In this document: in pieces, positions 17,012 to 24,687 of the stretch
Layout: each line of letters opens with the position of its first letter
Position numbering within the stretch: position 1 is the first letter of the stretch
NCBI RefSeq assembly: GCF_900638685.1
Contig: NZ_LR134533.1
Span: forward strand, 124,001-188,000
Source of the DNA: Neisseria weaveri
Lineage (GTDB): Bacteria; Pseudomonadota; Gammaproteobacteria; Burkholderiales; Neisseriaceae
DNA: 64,000 nt
Direction of reading: 5' to 3'
Notes under the pieces: generated by a model
Databases searched by the model: none
What the model was told of the DNA's origin: nothing
The model's input: only the letters and a program-made list of their open reading frames with translations
Position numbers and translations under genes: made by a program

Positions 17012-17676
17012 GTTTGAGTAAATTGGCAAAAAAAACGGCGCAAACTGCTAAAAACATAGGCGAAACCCTGCGCGCGGCCTTTCGGGGCAAAATCACGCTG
17101 GTGGTGTCGTCCGAGCCGATACAGCGCGTGCAGTTGAGCGGCTTGGCCCACGAAACCCTGCAAGACCTTGAACATTTGCAGGAATACGGCTTTGCCAGCC
17201 ATCCGCCCGACGGCAGCGAAGCGGTAGTGATACCGCTGGGCGGCAATACGTCGCACGGTGTGATTGTGTGCAGCCAGCACGGCAGCTACCGCATCAAAAA
17301 CCTTAAGCCCGGCGAGACGGCGATTTTTAATCATGAGGGTGCAAAAATCGTGATTAAGCAGGGCAAAATCATTGAGGCCGATTGCGACGTGTACCGGGTT
17401 AACTGCAAACAATACGAGGTTAATGCGGCCACGGATGCCAAATTTAACGCGCCGTTGGTGGAGACCAGTGCGGTGTTGACGGCGCAAGGCCAAATCAACG
17501 GCAACGGCGGCATGGCCGTCGAGGGCGGCAACGGCGCCACATTTAGCGGCGATGTGAGTCAAACGGGCGGCAGTTTTAACACCGACGGCGACGTGGTGGC
17601 CGGCGATATATCCTTGCGCCGGCACCCGCATACCGACAGCATGGGCGGCAAAATATCACCACCGGAACCGGCATAG
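17008..17676 (+). CDS. Mu gp45-like baseplate spike protein (V family)
   Basis: This 222-residue protein has the Mu gp45 / baseplate assembly V features: VSSEPIQRVQLSGLAHETLQ, then LEHLQEYGFASHPPDGSEAV, then GSYRIKNLKPGETAIFNHEG, then a beta-helical C-terminal spike ending with HPHTDS, a His-rich metal-binding tip. It forms the membrane-piercing spike. It overlaps gpP by four bases and is followed by a strong terminator. Confidence 0.88.
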   Translation: MSLSKLAKKTAQTAKNIGETLRAAFRGKITLVVSSEPIQRVQLSGLAHETLQDLEHLQEYGFASHPPDGSEAVVIPLGGNTSHGVIVCSQHGSYRIKNLKPGETAIFNHEGAKIVIKQGKIIEADCDVYRVNCKQYEVNAATDAKFNAPLVETSAVLTAQGQINGNGGMAVEGGNGATFSGDVSQTGGSFNTDGDVVAGDISLRRHPHTDSMGGKISPPEPA

Positions 17677-17690
17677 ACAAGCAGACCTTT

Positions 17691-17716
17691 GGCAGCCTTC
17701 GGGCTGCTTTTTTTTT
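17691..17716 (+). terminator. Rho-independent terminator after gp45
   Basis: GGCAGCC, a TTCG tetraloop and GGCTGC form a stable hairpin followed by nine T. The gp46 gene starts about 60 bases further on, so distal baseplate genes may be read at a lower level or from a separate promoter. Confidence 0.85.
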
Positions 17717-17777
17717 GCGCCTCAGGCTTGAAGCCAGTGCACTCCGTAAGGCCGTCTGAACACGGCAAAATGCCGGC

Positions 17778-18125
17778 ATGGACAAAGAGCTAAACCCCGG
17801 CACCGGCGACTATACCGGCCGCACCGTCGATACGCTGCAAAATGCCGTGTACATCCGCCTGATGACACCGTTGGGCAGCTGGTGGGCGGATAAAACGCTC
17901 GGCTCGCTGCTGCATTTGTTGCAGCGTGAAAAAGACCTGCAACGGGTCAGCCTGTTGGCCGAGCAATATGCCGAGGAGGCACTGCAACCGATTGTTAAGA
18001 GCGGGCGTGCCGACAAGATTACCGTGCGCGCAGAGCAGCCGCACGACGGCCGCCTGATCCTGCATATCCGGGTGGATACGGCGGCAGGCGGATTTGACTA
18101 CCGCCACGAAGTGCCCGTGATTTAA
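17778..18125 (+). CDS. Mu gp46-like baseplate wedge protein
   Basis: The 115-residue product matches the GP46 family: NAVYIRLMTPLGSWWADKTL, LHLLQREKDLQRV, AEEALQPIVKSGRADKITV and the final HIRVDTAAGG. Members are GpW/gp25-like wedge components. It lies between the spike protein and gp47, as in Mu. A DUS lies shortly before the start. Confidence 0.86.
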   Translation: MDKELNPGTGDYTGRTVDTLQNAVYIRLMTPLGSWWADKTLGSLLHLLQREKDLQRVSLLAEQYAEEALQPIVKSGRADKITVRAEQPHDGRLILHIRVDTAAGGFDYRHEVPVI

Positions 18126-18138
18126 AGAGGTTTTAAAC

Positions 18139-19194
18139 GTGTTTGAAACGCCGACATTTGAGCAAATCCGCGAGCGTATCCTGCGCGATACCAAAAGCCT
18201 GTGGCCGGATGCCGATATCAGCCCCGACAGCGACCATTATGTGCACGCCAGTCGTTTGGCCAGCTGCGCCGAAGGGCAATATGTGCATCAAAGCTGGATT
18301 GTGCGGCAGATTTTCCCGGATACGGCCGACCGCGAGTATTTGGAGCGGCATGCCTCCATGCGCGGTTTGCGCCGCCGCAATCCGACCACAGCCAGCGGCA
18401 CGCTGACTGTAAGCGGCATTGCCCAATCCGTGCTTTCAGACGGCCTGCAAGTGCGTATCGGTCAGCGTTTTTACCGCACTACCGCCCGCGCCGTTATCGG
18501 CAGCGGCGGCACGGCGGAAGTACCGGCAATCGCCGAAGAGCCGGGCGCGGCCGCCAATGTGCGCGACGGCGAGGCGCAACTGATGGCCGCTCCCGCCGGC
18601 GTGGCCACCGAATGCCGCCTTACCGTGCAAGGCGGCACCGACCGCGAAAGCGATGCCTCGCTGCTGGCGCGGCTGCTGGAAATCATCCGCCGACCGCCCG
18701 CAGGCGGCAACCGTTACGACTATAAAAACTGGGCGTTGAGTGTCGACGGCGTAACCAGCGCATATGTTTATCCGCTGCGCCGCGGCTTGGGCACGGTAGA
18801 TATTGCGATTACCTCCGCCGACGGTGTGCCGTCGGAAGAAACCGTGCGCCGCGTGCAGGCTTATATCGACGAGATGCGCCCGGTAACGGCAAAAAATGCG
18901 CTGGTACTCAAGCCAACCGTAACGGCGGTGCCCGTTACCGTGCAAGTCAAGCTCGACGGCATCGACTTGGCCGAGGCCAAACGCCGCATACAGACGGCCC
19001 TAAACGAATATTTTGACACCTTGATCCCCGGCGACGGCCTGACCGTGTCGCAAATCGAGGCGGCTGTCAGCAATACGGAGGGCGTGATCGACCGCCGTCT
19101 GATCACGCCGACGGCCAACCGCGCCGCCGATACGGTTAACCGCATCGAGTGGTTTAAAGCGGGCGCGATTAATGTAACGGAGATGCCGTCATGA
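18139..19194 (+). CDS. Mu gp47-like baseplate J protein
   Basis: This 351-residue protein has the baseplate J-like pattern: MFETPTFEQIRERILRD at the start, DREYLERHASMRGLRRR, ATASGT-like turn at PTTASGTLTVSG, GTDRESDASLLARLLEIIRR and PPAGGNRYDYKNWALSVDGV. It forms baseplate wedges. It overlaps gp48 by four bases. Confidence 0.9.
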   Translation: MFETPTFEQIRERILRDTKSLWPDADISPDSDHYVHASRLASCAEGQYVHQSWIVRQIFPDTADREYLERHASMRGLRRRNPTTASGTLTVSGIAQSVLSDGLQVRIGQRFYRTTARAVIGSGGTAEVPAIAEEPGAAANVRDGEAQLMAAPAGVATECRLTVQGGTDRESDASLLARLLEIIRRPPAGGNRYDYKNWALSVDGVTSAYVYPLRRGLGTVDIAITSADGVPSEETVRRVQAYIDEMRPVTAKNALVLKPTVTAVPVTVQVKLDGIDLAEAKRRIQTALNEYFDTLIPGDGLTVSQIEAAVSNTEGVIDRRLITPTANRAADTVNRIEWFKAGAINVTEMPS

Positions 19195-19754
19195 GCTATC
19201 AAGACATCTTGCGGGGCCTGTTGCCCCCCGTGTCGTATGCCCGCAATGCCCCGCGTGTGCGGGCGCAGGCAGAAATAGACGGCGCAGCGCTGGATGCGGT
19301 GGCGGAATCGGCTCAAAGCGTTGCCGATGCCGTCGACCCGCGCAGCGCCGGCCAAATGCTGGCCGATTGGGAGCGTGTATTAGGTTTGGACGGTACGGGC
19401 AAAAACCGCCAGCGCCGTGTGTTGGCGGTCATGGCCAAGCTAAACGAAACAGGCGGCTTAAGTATCCCTTATTTCGTGCGTTTGGCCGAGGCGGCGGGCT
19501 ATCAAATCCAAATCAATGAACCGCAGCCGTTCCGCGCCGGTGTCAACCGTGCGGGCGACCGTCTTGCGCCGCAGGAAATCATGTGGGTGTGGCACGTTAA
19601 CGTGCGCGGCGGCAACAACCGCATTACCCGATTCCGCGCCGGTATCTCGGCGGCGGGCGACAGGTTGACCGATTACGGCGATGCCGTGATTGAGACCGTT
19701 ATCCAAGATTTAAAACCCGCACATACCGCAGTGCGATTTACTTATGAGGCATAG
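19191..19754 (+). CDS. Mu gp48-like baseplate protein (YmfQ / DUF2313)
   Basis: The 187-residue product begins MSYQDILRGLLPPVSY and contains MLADWERVLGL and RQRRVLAVMAKLNETGGLSI, the core of the DUF2313/YmfQ family. This is the last baseplate gene before the fibres in Mu. The overlap with gp47 suggests coupled translation. Confidence 0.88.
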   Translation: MSYQDILRGLLPPVSYARNAPRVRAQAEIDGAALDAVAESAQSVADAVDPRSAGQMLADWERVLGLDGTGKNRQRRVLAVMAKLNETGGLSIPYFVRLAEAAGYQIQINEPQPFRAGVNRAGDRLAPQEIMWVWHVNVRGGNNRITRFRAGISAAGDRLTDYGDAVIETVIQDLKPAHTAVRFTYEA

Positions 19755-19757
19755 ACA

Positions 19758-21056
19758 ATGCACGCTATCGATACCCCCGATAAACAGTTTAAAGACGGCA
19801 ACGGTACCAGCGAGCTGGGCACCATCCTGCCCGCATGGTGGCTTAATCAGGTGCAGGGCGAGATATTGGCTGTGTTGACGGCCGCAGGTATCCAGCCCAA
19901 TAAAGCCAAAACCAACCAACTCGCCGAGGCAATAAACAGGTTATTTGTCGGACAAGCCGGTGATCAGGATGTAGCCGGCGAAAAAACCTTTACCAGCCTG
20001 TTAACCGCCGGACGTGCCGAGCATTGGGGGAAAATACGAATGCCCGTGCAGGGCGGCGGGCATTGGTTTTTGGAGGCCAATCCGCAATCCGTTTTGTCAG
20101 ATGGCAGCACACTTAAATTTAACATTAAGTACGAGCAAACCAGCGGCCAAGTTCGGTATATACATTTCCCGGAGTTGGGTAGTGCCAACCGCACGGTTGC
20201 ATATCAAGATTGGGTAATTGCCCGTATTGCAGGTGTCGAGAGCAGTGCCGTTAAGACTACGGGCAACCAAACTGTGGGCGGCAAAAAAACCTTTTCGGAA
20301 AGTGTCGACTTTGCAGGTGGTTTGCGCATATCGGGCAACAACACAGAGCAATGGGCGGAGCTGGGCTATGCCGCCAGCGCCGTCTATCTCAAAAATCCCT
20401 CCAGCAACAAATCATTGCAATTGGGCGACGACGGCACCATCAAATATCAGGGCGACAAGTTGGTGCTGTGGTCCGACCGCCGCGATGCCGTCGATTTGGC
20501 CAACAGCCAAACCGTTGCCACCTCGCAGGCCGTTAAGACGGTCAACGACAAGGCAGAGCAGGCCGCGCCGCCGGGTACGATTGTTGCTTACTCTGGCACA
20601 ACTGCGCCGCCGGGCTGGCTTAAATGTAACGGTGCCAACGTCAGCCGCGCCACCTATGCCGCTCTGTTTGCCGTTATCGGCACGACATACGGCGCGGGCG
20701 ACGGCAGGACGACATTTACGCTCCCCGATATCCGTAACGAGTTTATCCGCGGCCTGGATGACGGCAGGGGGTTGGACAGCAGTCGTGCATTAGGCTCCAA
20801 ACAGACGGCGCGACTACCGCAACACTCGCACGGCGTCGGTTTTATGATTGGCGATGATATGAGATTTGCTAAGGCCGGTGTGAATTACAACATTGACAGC
20901 GGTAAAGATTTTTGCTTGTCGGCAGGGGCAAACAGCACTACCAGCGTGGAGCGATATAGCGGCAACGGACAGCGCGTCGAGACCATTGCCACCTATGGCA
21001 TGACGGGTGATTTGGCTCCGTCAAATATCGCAGAGTTGTACATCATTAAAATTTAA
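19758..21056 (+). CDS. Tail fibre protein with collar domain
   Basis: This 432-residue fibre protein has an N-terminal segment joining it to the baseplate (WWLNQVQGEILAVLTAAGI), a repetitive beta-rich shaft, and from about residue 270 a phage tail collar domain (PPGTIVAYSGTTAPPGWLKC, then GDGRTTFTLPDIRNEFIRG). The C-terminus ends in NIAELYIIKI. Such proteins bind the host surface. Two hydrophilic repeats in the shaft each contain AGEKTF or GGKKTF, suggesting a duplicated shaft unit. The gene follows gp48 by three bases. Confidence 0.87.
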   Translation: MHAIDTPDKQFKDGNGTSELGTILPAWWLNQVQGEILAVLTAAGIQPNKAKTNQLAEAINRLFVGQAGDQDVAGEKTFTSLLTAGRAEHWGKIRMPVQGGGHWFLEANPQSVLSDGSTLKFNIKYEQTSGQVRYIHFPELGSANRTVAYQDWVIARIAGVESSAVKTTGNQTVGGKKTFSESVDFAGGLRISGNNTEQWAELGYAASAVYLKNPSSNKSLQLGDDGTIKYQGDKLVLWSDRRDAVDLANSQTVATSQAVKTVNDKAEQAAPPGTIVAYSGTTAPPGWLKCNGANVSRATYAALFAVIGTTYGAGDGRTTFTLPDIRNEFIRGLDDGRGLDSSRALGSKQTARLPQHSHGVGFMIGDDMRFAKAGVNYNIDSGKDFCLSAGANSTTSVERYSGNGQRVETIATYGMTGDLAPSNIAELYIIKI

Positions 21057-21068
21057 CGAGGTTATAAA

Positions 21069-21806
21069 ATGACAATACAATGGAAAAAACCCGTCTGCCA
21101 ATTAGATTCAGACGGCCTGTATCTCGGACAAAACGAGGCCGATTTAGACATCAACGCCCGCGACGGCAGCTACATTATCCCCGGCGGCTGCATCGACGTG
21201 GAGCCACCCGAAAACCGAGACGGCCACGCCGCACGCTGGACGGGCGAGGCGTGGGAGTATATCCCCGACCACCGAGGCAAGACGGCATACCAAACCGCCG
21301 ACGGCCAAGCCGTGATAGTCGTTACCGCAGGCGGGCTTTCAGACGGCCTCACGTTTACCGCACCGCCGAGCCATTGGCACACATGGGACGGCAAGCAGTG
21401 GGCGTTGGCGGAGCAGGATGCCGCCGAGTGGCTGGCGCAGGCCAAAGCGGCCAAGCTGGCGGAGATTAACGCCGCCGCGCAAAGCTATGTATGCCATCTG
21501 TCAAAATCCAACGATGTGCCCGAATTTGAGCGGCAGACATGGCCGCTGCAAGCCAACGAGGCTTTGGCGTGGGAACAAGATCCAAGTACAGACACCCCGC
21601 TGTTGGCGCAGATTGCCGCTGCACGCGGTTGTGATTTGGACGGTTTGCGCGGCAAGGCGCTGGCCAAAGCCAAGCAGTTTGCCGCCTTGTCGGCAACGGT
21701 GGCCGGCCAGCGTCAAGCCTATGCCGACCGTTTGGACGCGGCGCAGGAGGTGGCGGCGGTAGCGGCCATCGAGCCTGTTTACCAATTGCCCCAAGAGGCC
21801 GTCTGA
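21069..21806 (+). CDS. Tail fibre assembly protein (DUF4376-like)
   Basis: The product has 245 residues. The N-terminal half has a beta-rich domain with WTGEAWEYIPDHRGKTAYQT, then SHWHTWDGKQWAL, and the C-terminal half has the DUF4376-type helix starting LAEINAAAQSYVCHL and continuing to the end. Such proteins act as chaperones for the fibre encoded just upstream. The stop codon lies in a DUS (GGCCGTCTGAAATG), which also overlaps the next start. Confidence 0.8.
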   Translation: MTIQWKKPVCQLDSDGLYLGQNEADLDINARDGSYIIPGGCIDVEPPENRDGHAARWTGEAWEYIPDHRGKTAYQTADGQAVIVVTAGGLSDGLTFTAPPSHWHTWDGKQWALAEQDAAEWLAQAKAAKLAEINAAAQSYVCHLSKSNDVPEFERQTWPLQANEALAWEQDPSTDTPLLAQIAAARGCDLDGLRGKALAKAKQFAALSATVAGQRQAYADRLDAAQEVAAVAAIEPVYQLPQEAV

Positions 21807-21807
21807 A

Positions 21808-22080
21808 ATGCGTAAGCTGTCTTTGGATGTGGCGGCTTATGCCTACCAAGTCGCCATCTCTGCCGACCAGATGCTTAATGCGGTGTTGGGCGGGTTTGCC
21901 GACGAGACGCTAAGCAGCCGCATATACCGCAACAGCACTTTGGCGGACAAGCCGCGCCGACGTTGGCGCGCGGCCAAGTGCGCGGTCAATGCCCTGTTTT
22001 TTTGGCAGGCCGACCATTGCCGCGGTGCGTACAACAGCGAGCGCGTGCGGCGGCATATGCACGGGCATTTTAAGGAGTAA
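21808..22080 (+). CDS. Small conserved phage protein of unknown function
   Basis: This 90-residue protein contains FADETLSSRIYRNS and NALFFWQADHCRGAY. That pattern (DETxSxR, then xFFWQxDHC near the end) is found in small proteins encoded next to lysis or fibre genes in many tailed phages. I know of no function for it. The Cys and His in DHC and the preceding basic stretch could bind metal or nucleic acid. It starts one base after the fibre-assembly gene. Confidence 0.7.
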   Translation: MRKLSLDVAAYAYQVAISADQMLNAVLGGFADETLSSRIYRNSTLADKPRRRWRAAKCAVNALFFWQADHCRGAYNSERVRRHMHGHFKE

Positions 22081-22082
22081 TC

Positions 22083-23378
22083 ATGCCGCCGGTTAAAAAT
22101 CTCAACTTATATAGAGGCGACACCCATTATTTTGAGTTTGTGCTGTCGGGCTTGGGCGATGTGGGGGGTGCTACGGTGGTGATGGATATTGTGCCGGGCA
22201 ACGGCGGCCAAGTGCTTAAGCCTAAGCTGACGGTGCGCGGTCAGGTGGTCGAGGTGTTGTTTGATTCCCGGCTTACCCATGACTTGACGTGGCAGCTGGG
22301 TAATTATGATATGCGCGCCATTTGGGGCGGCGTGGTCAAAACGATTGCCAAGGGCACGGTCACCATCAGCCAGTCTGTTACGCCGGTATCCGACCGGCTT
22401 GGCGAAGGCGGCAGCGTGCGCCGTGAGGCGGTGTTGTTGTCGGCGGGTGAGCCGCCAATCAGTATTTTGCCGGGCTTGTCGCCGGAGGATGCGGAGCAGC
22501 GTATTGCCGCCGTCGAGCGGCGGTTGGACGAGCTGGGCGCGGCCGTGGCCGATGCCGAGGAGAGTCCCGAGGTGGCAAGGTTGTTGGATACGGTGCAGCA
22601 GCTGCAGACGCAACTGCAGCAAGCCTTGTTAACCGGCAATGCCGATGTCGGCCAAATCCGCCGACAATTGGCGGCGGTCGAGACGGCCTTGGCCCAATCG
22701 GGCGGCTTGGAGGCCAGATTGCAGGCTTTGGAGAGCGGCAAGCAGCAGGCGGAAGTGCTGGCGGTCGAGCTGGCCAGCCTTAAGCAGCAGTTGGCGGATA
22801 AGGCGCAATCGAGTGCCATTGAAGAGTGCAAACAGCTGATCCGCCAAGCCCAATCCGACTTGGAGCAGCGCTTGCGGCAATTGCAGTCGGGCGGCCAAGT
22901 GAGCAGCTCGGAGATTGCCGCGCTGGATCAGCGTGTGCAGCAGCTGGAGACGCAATTGCGCGAGTTGCAGCGGGCGGCGTTGGCCGGCAACCAAGTCGGC
23001 AATCCCGAGGCGGTCGCCCAATTGCAGCAGCGTATTGAGGCGGTGGAGACGCAGCTGGCCAAGATTGCGGCGTTGGAGGCGGATATCCAGCAGCTGCGCG
23101 GCCGGCTCAACAAGCCCAAGATGGAGCGTATCCACTTGCGGCAGGATGTGTGGTCCAACGGCGGTTATCCGTGGACAACCGTACAGTTTGCTAACAGCTA
23201 TACCCAGCCGGAGTTGAGCTATCAGATCGTGCACAAGTCTTTAAACGTGAGCTTTTTGGAGCTTAATTACTGTAATTTGACGGGCAGCAGCGTACAAATC
23301 CGGTCCAATTTCAAGTTTGAGAGCATTGATGTGGATTATGTGGTGCATTTGACCGTTAGAGAGGGAGCGGACGTGTAG
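22083..23378 (+). CDS. Long coiled-coil fibre-like phage protein
   Basis: The product has 431 residues. Residues 1-110 form a beta-rich head (NLNLYRGDTHYFEFVLSGLG) resembling BppU/upper-baseplate N-terminal domains. Residues ~135-345 are a long heptad-patterned coiled coil rich in Gln, Leu and Ala with many Ile/Val/Leu core positions. The last ~85 residues are a compact beta-rich domain (WSNGGYPWTTVQFANSYTQP). This head, stalk and tip plan fits a second receptor-binding fibre or side spike. I do not recognise the tip. It starts two bases after the preceding gene. Confidence 0.7.
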   Translation: MPPVKNLNLYRGDTHYFEFVLSGLGDVGGATVVMDIVPGNGGQVLKPKLTVRGQVVEVLFDSRLTHDLTWQLGNYDMRAIWGGVVKTIAKGTVTISQSVTPVSDRLGEGGSVRREAVLLSAGEPPISILPGLSPEDAEQRIAAVERRLDELGAAVADAEESPEVARLLDTVQQLQTQLQQALLTGNADVGQIRRQLAAVETALAQSGGLEARLQALESGKQQAEVLAVELASLKQQLADKAQSSAIEECKQLIRQAQSDLEQRLRQLQSGGQVSSSEIAALDQRVQQLETQLRELQRAALAGNQVGNPEAVAQLQQRIEAVETQLAKIAALEADIQQLRGRLNKPKMERIHLRQDVWSNGGYPWTTVQFANSYTQPELSYQIVHKSLNVSFLELNYCNLTGSSVQIRSNFKFESIDVDYVVHLTVREGADV

Positions 23379-23403
23379 GGATAGAGATAAGGAGGGACGG
23401 CGG

Positions 23404-23434
23404 CGTGCCGGTGTTCGCAGCACCGACACGCCAG
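23404..23434 (+). terminator. Hairpin after the fibre-like gene
   Basis: GCGTGCCGGTG and CACCGACACGC pair with one mismatch around a seven-base loop, about 25 bases after the stop. No T run follows, so it may be a structured RNA element and not a terminator. A second palindrome (GCTTGTACAAGC inside CCGCC/CGGCGG) is at 23468-23491. Confidence 0.5.
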
Positions 23435-23520
23435 CCAAAGCAGATTAAGCCTGCATTGACATCAAGGCCGCCTTGCTTGTACAAGCGGCGGGGATTATAA
23501 CTTACTTAAGTAGATGCAGT

Positions 23521-23634
23521 ATGATTTTTTATCGCGAGTTGCGCTGTCCTGCCTGCGGCAAATTGTTGGCTAAAGGCAGCGGCAGTATTCAAATCAAGTG
23601 CCATCGTTGCAAAAAGATTAGCACTTTCCGTTAG
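23521..23634 (+). CDS. com: Com-like zinc-finger translational activator
   Basis: A 37-residue protein too short for usual ORF cut-offs starts at ATG 23521. It has a four-cysteine zinc-binding pattern, CPAC at residues 9-12 and CHRC at 27-30, with basic residues before the second knuckle. In phage Mu, Com is a small zinc-finger protein encoded directly before mom, and it binds the mom mRNA to expose the ribosome binding site. Position, size and cysteine spacing fit Com well. Here the next gene is a Dam-like methylase in the place of mom. Confidence 0.75.
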   Translation: MIFYRELRCPACGKLLAKGSGSIQIKCHRCKKISTFR

Positions 23635-23705
23635 TTATCAAGCAGAGTGTCCGGAGCATCATTATTAACCGTTTGCGAGCACCTTTAAGAGTGCCGGAGG
23701 TCGAT

Positions 23706-24542
23706 ATGATGCCTAAGTACCACGCTAAGGCGCCCCTCCCTTTTGTGGGGCAAAAACGTAATTTTATTAAGCATTATTTAGGGGTCTTGGATAAGATACC
23801 CGGTAGCGGATCCGGCTGGAATATTGTTGATGTGTTCGGTGGCAGCGGGCTGTTGGCTCATGTAGCCAAGCGCATTAAGCCTGATGCCCGTGTTATCTAT
23901 AATGATTTTGATAACTACGCAGCAAGGGTTAAGGCCATACCTGACATCAATCGTTTACGCCGTTTAATCTCCGGCTACCTTGCGGGCTACGTCAAAAAGC
24001 AACGTATACCCGATGACGTCAAACAAGTCATAATCGGGGAGATAGAGCGCTTTGACGGCTACAAATGCCATGTGGTTTTAGCATCTTGGTTTTTATTTAG
24101 CGGCCGCCAAGCGGCAAATTTAGAGAGGTTTTATCGCTCCGAGTGGTACTTTAATTTGCCGCTCTCCGATTATCCGGTTGCCGATGACTACTTGGACGGC
24201 TTGGAGATAATCCGCCAGTCTTACGAGACGTTGATTCCGCAGTTTTCCGACGACCCGCAAGCATTGTTGGTGCTTGATCCGCCCTATTTATCCACTACAC
24301 AAGCGGCTTATGCTCAAGACGGCCGCTTCGGCTTGGTTGATTACCTCAAACTTGTCAATCTTGTACGCCCGCCATATCTGTTTTTCAGCTCTACGCGGTC
24401 GGAGTTTATCGACTATATTGATGCGGTCGTGTCTATGCAGCTGGATAATTGGCATGTATTTGATCACTCTACCCGGCTAACCGTGCAGGCTAAGGTCAGC
24501 AAATATGCCTCATACGAGGATAATCTGGTGTACAAACTTTAG
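23706..24542 (+). CDS. Phage DNA adenine methylase (Dam/D12 class) in the mom position
   Basis: This 278-residue protein has the N6-adenine methyltransferase features in D12-class order: PFVGQKRNFIKHYLG at the N-terminus, the SAM loop DVFGGSGLLA near residue 42, FSGRQAANLERFYRSEWYF in the middle and the catalytic DPPY near residue 191. It should methylate adenine in DNA, most likely protecting phage DNA from host restriction. I start it at ATG 23706 behind CCGGAGG; an in-frame start at 23673 lacks a binding site. The binding site lies next to a short inverted repeat (GCAC / GTGC), which Com could open, as in the Mu com-mom switch. It is followed by a terminator and the phage right end. Confidence 0.85.
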   Translation: MMPKYHAKAPLPFVGQKRNFIKHYLGVLDKIPGSGSGWNIVDVFGGSGLLAHVAKRIKPDARVIYNDFDNYAARVKAIPDINRLRRLISGYLAGYVKKQRIPDDVKQVIIGEIERFDGYKCHVVLASWFLFSGRQAANLERFYRSEWYFNLPLSDYPVADDYLDGLEIIRQSYETLIPQFSDDPQALLVLDPPYLSTTQAAYAQDGRFGLVDYLKLVNLVRPPYLFFSSTRSEFIDYIDAVVSMQLDNWHVFDHSTRLTVQAKVSKYASYEDNLVYKL

Positions 24543-24550
24543 GCGTTTAA

Positions 24551-24588
24551 AAACCCCGTTTAACCTATCTTTAAACGGGGTTTGTTTT
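24551..24588 (+). terminator. Terminator at the prophage right end
   Basis: AAACCCCGTTTAA and TTTAAACGGGGTTT form a perfect stem around a short loop, followed by a T-rich run. It ends the methylase transcript before the CRISPR array. Confidence 0.85.
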
Positions 24589-24596
24589 AGCGGATT

Positions 24597-24670
24597 TTTT
24601 GTCACCAGTTTGTTTGTCGGGTGGTGACAAAAAAATCGCTAAATGGTGACAAAACGCGCGCGATGTTACA
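24597..24670. repeat. Right-end sites of the Mu-like phage
   Basis: Three copies of TGGTGACAAAA (one inverted at 24597-24607, two direct at 24622 and 24644) precede a terminus reading GATGTTACA. Read inward the end starts TGTAACATC, matching the 5'-TG...CA-3' rule of transposable phages. They are probably the transposase-binding sites of the right end. The following 17 bases (24671-24687) appear to be the rest of an interrupted CRISPR spacer. Confidence 0.65.
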
Positions 24671-24687
24671 CTGCCGTCGGTATCCGT

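Larger units (their letters stand above)
4599..24670 (+). mobile_element. Defective Mu-like prophage (late half only, right end intact)
   Basis: Gene order follows phage Mu from gp30 to the right end: gp30 fragment, G, I, T, 35, 36, 37, 38, L, M, 41, tape measure, N, P, 45, 46, 47, 48, fibres, com and a DNA-modification gene. Repressor, transposase A and B, lysis, terminase and portal genes and the left end are absent. Major head gene T is frameshifted. The right end seems to finish at CA (24669-24670), as expected for a transposable phage, after three copies of TGGTGACAAAA that look like transposase-binding sites. It therefore cannot transpose or make particles alone, but the tail genes look intact. 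Confidence 0.85.
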
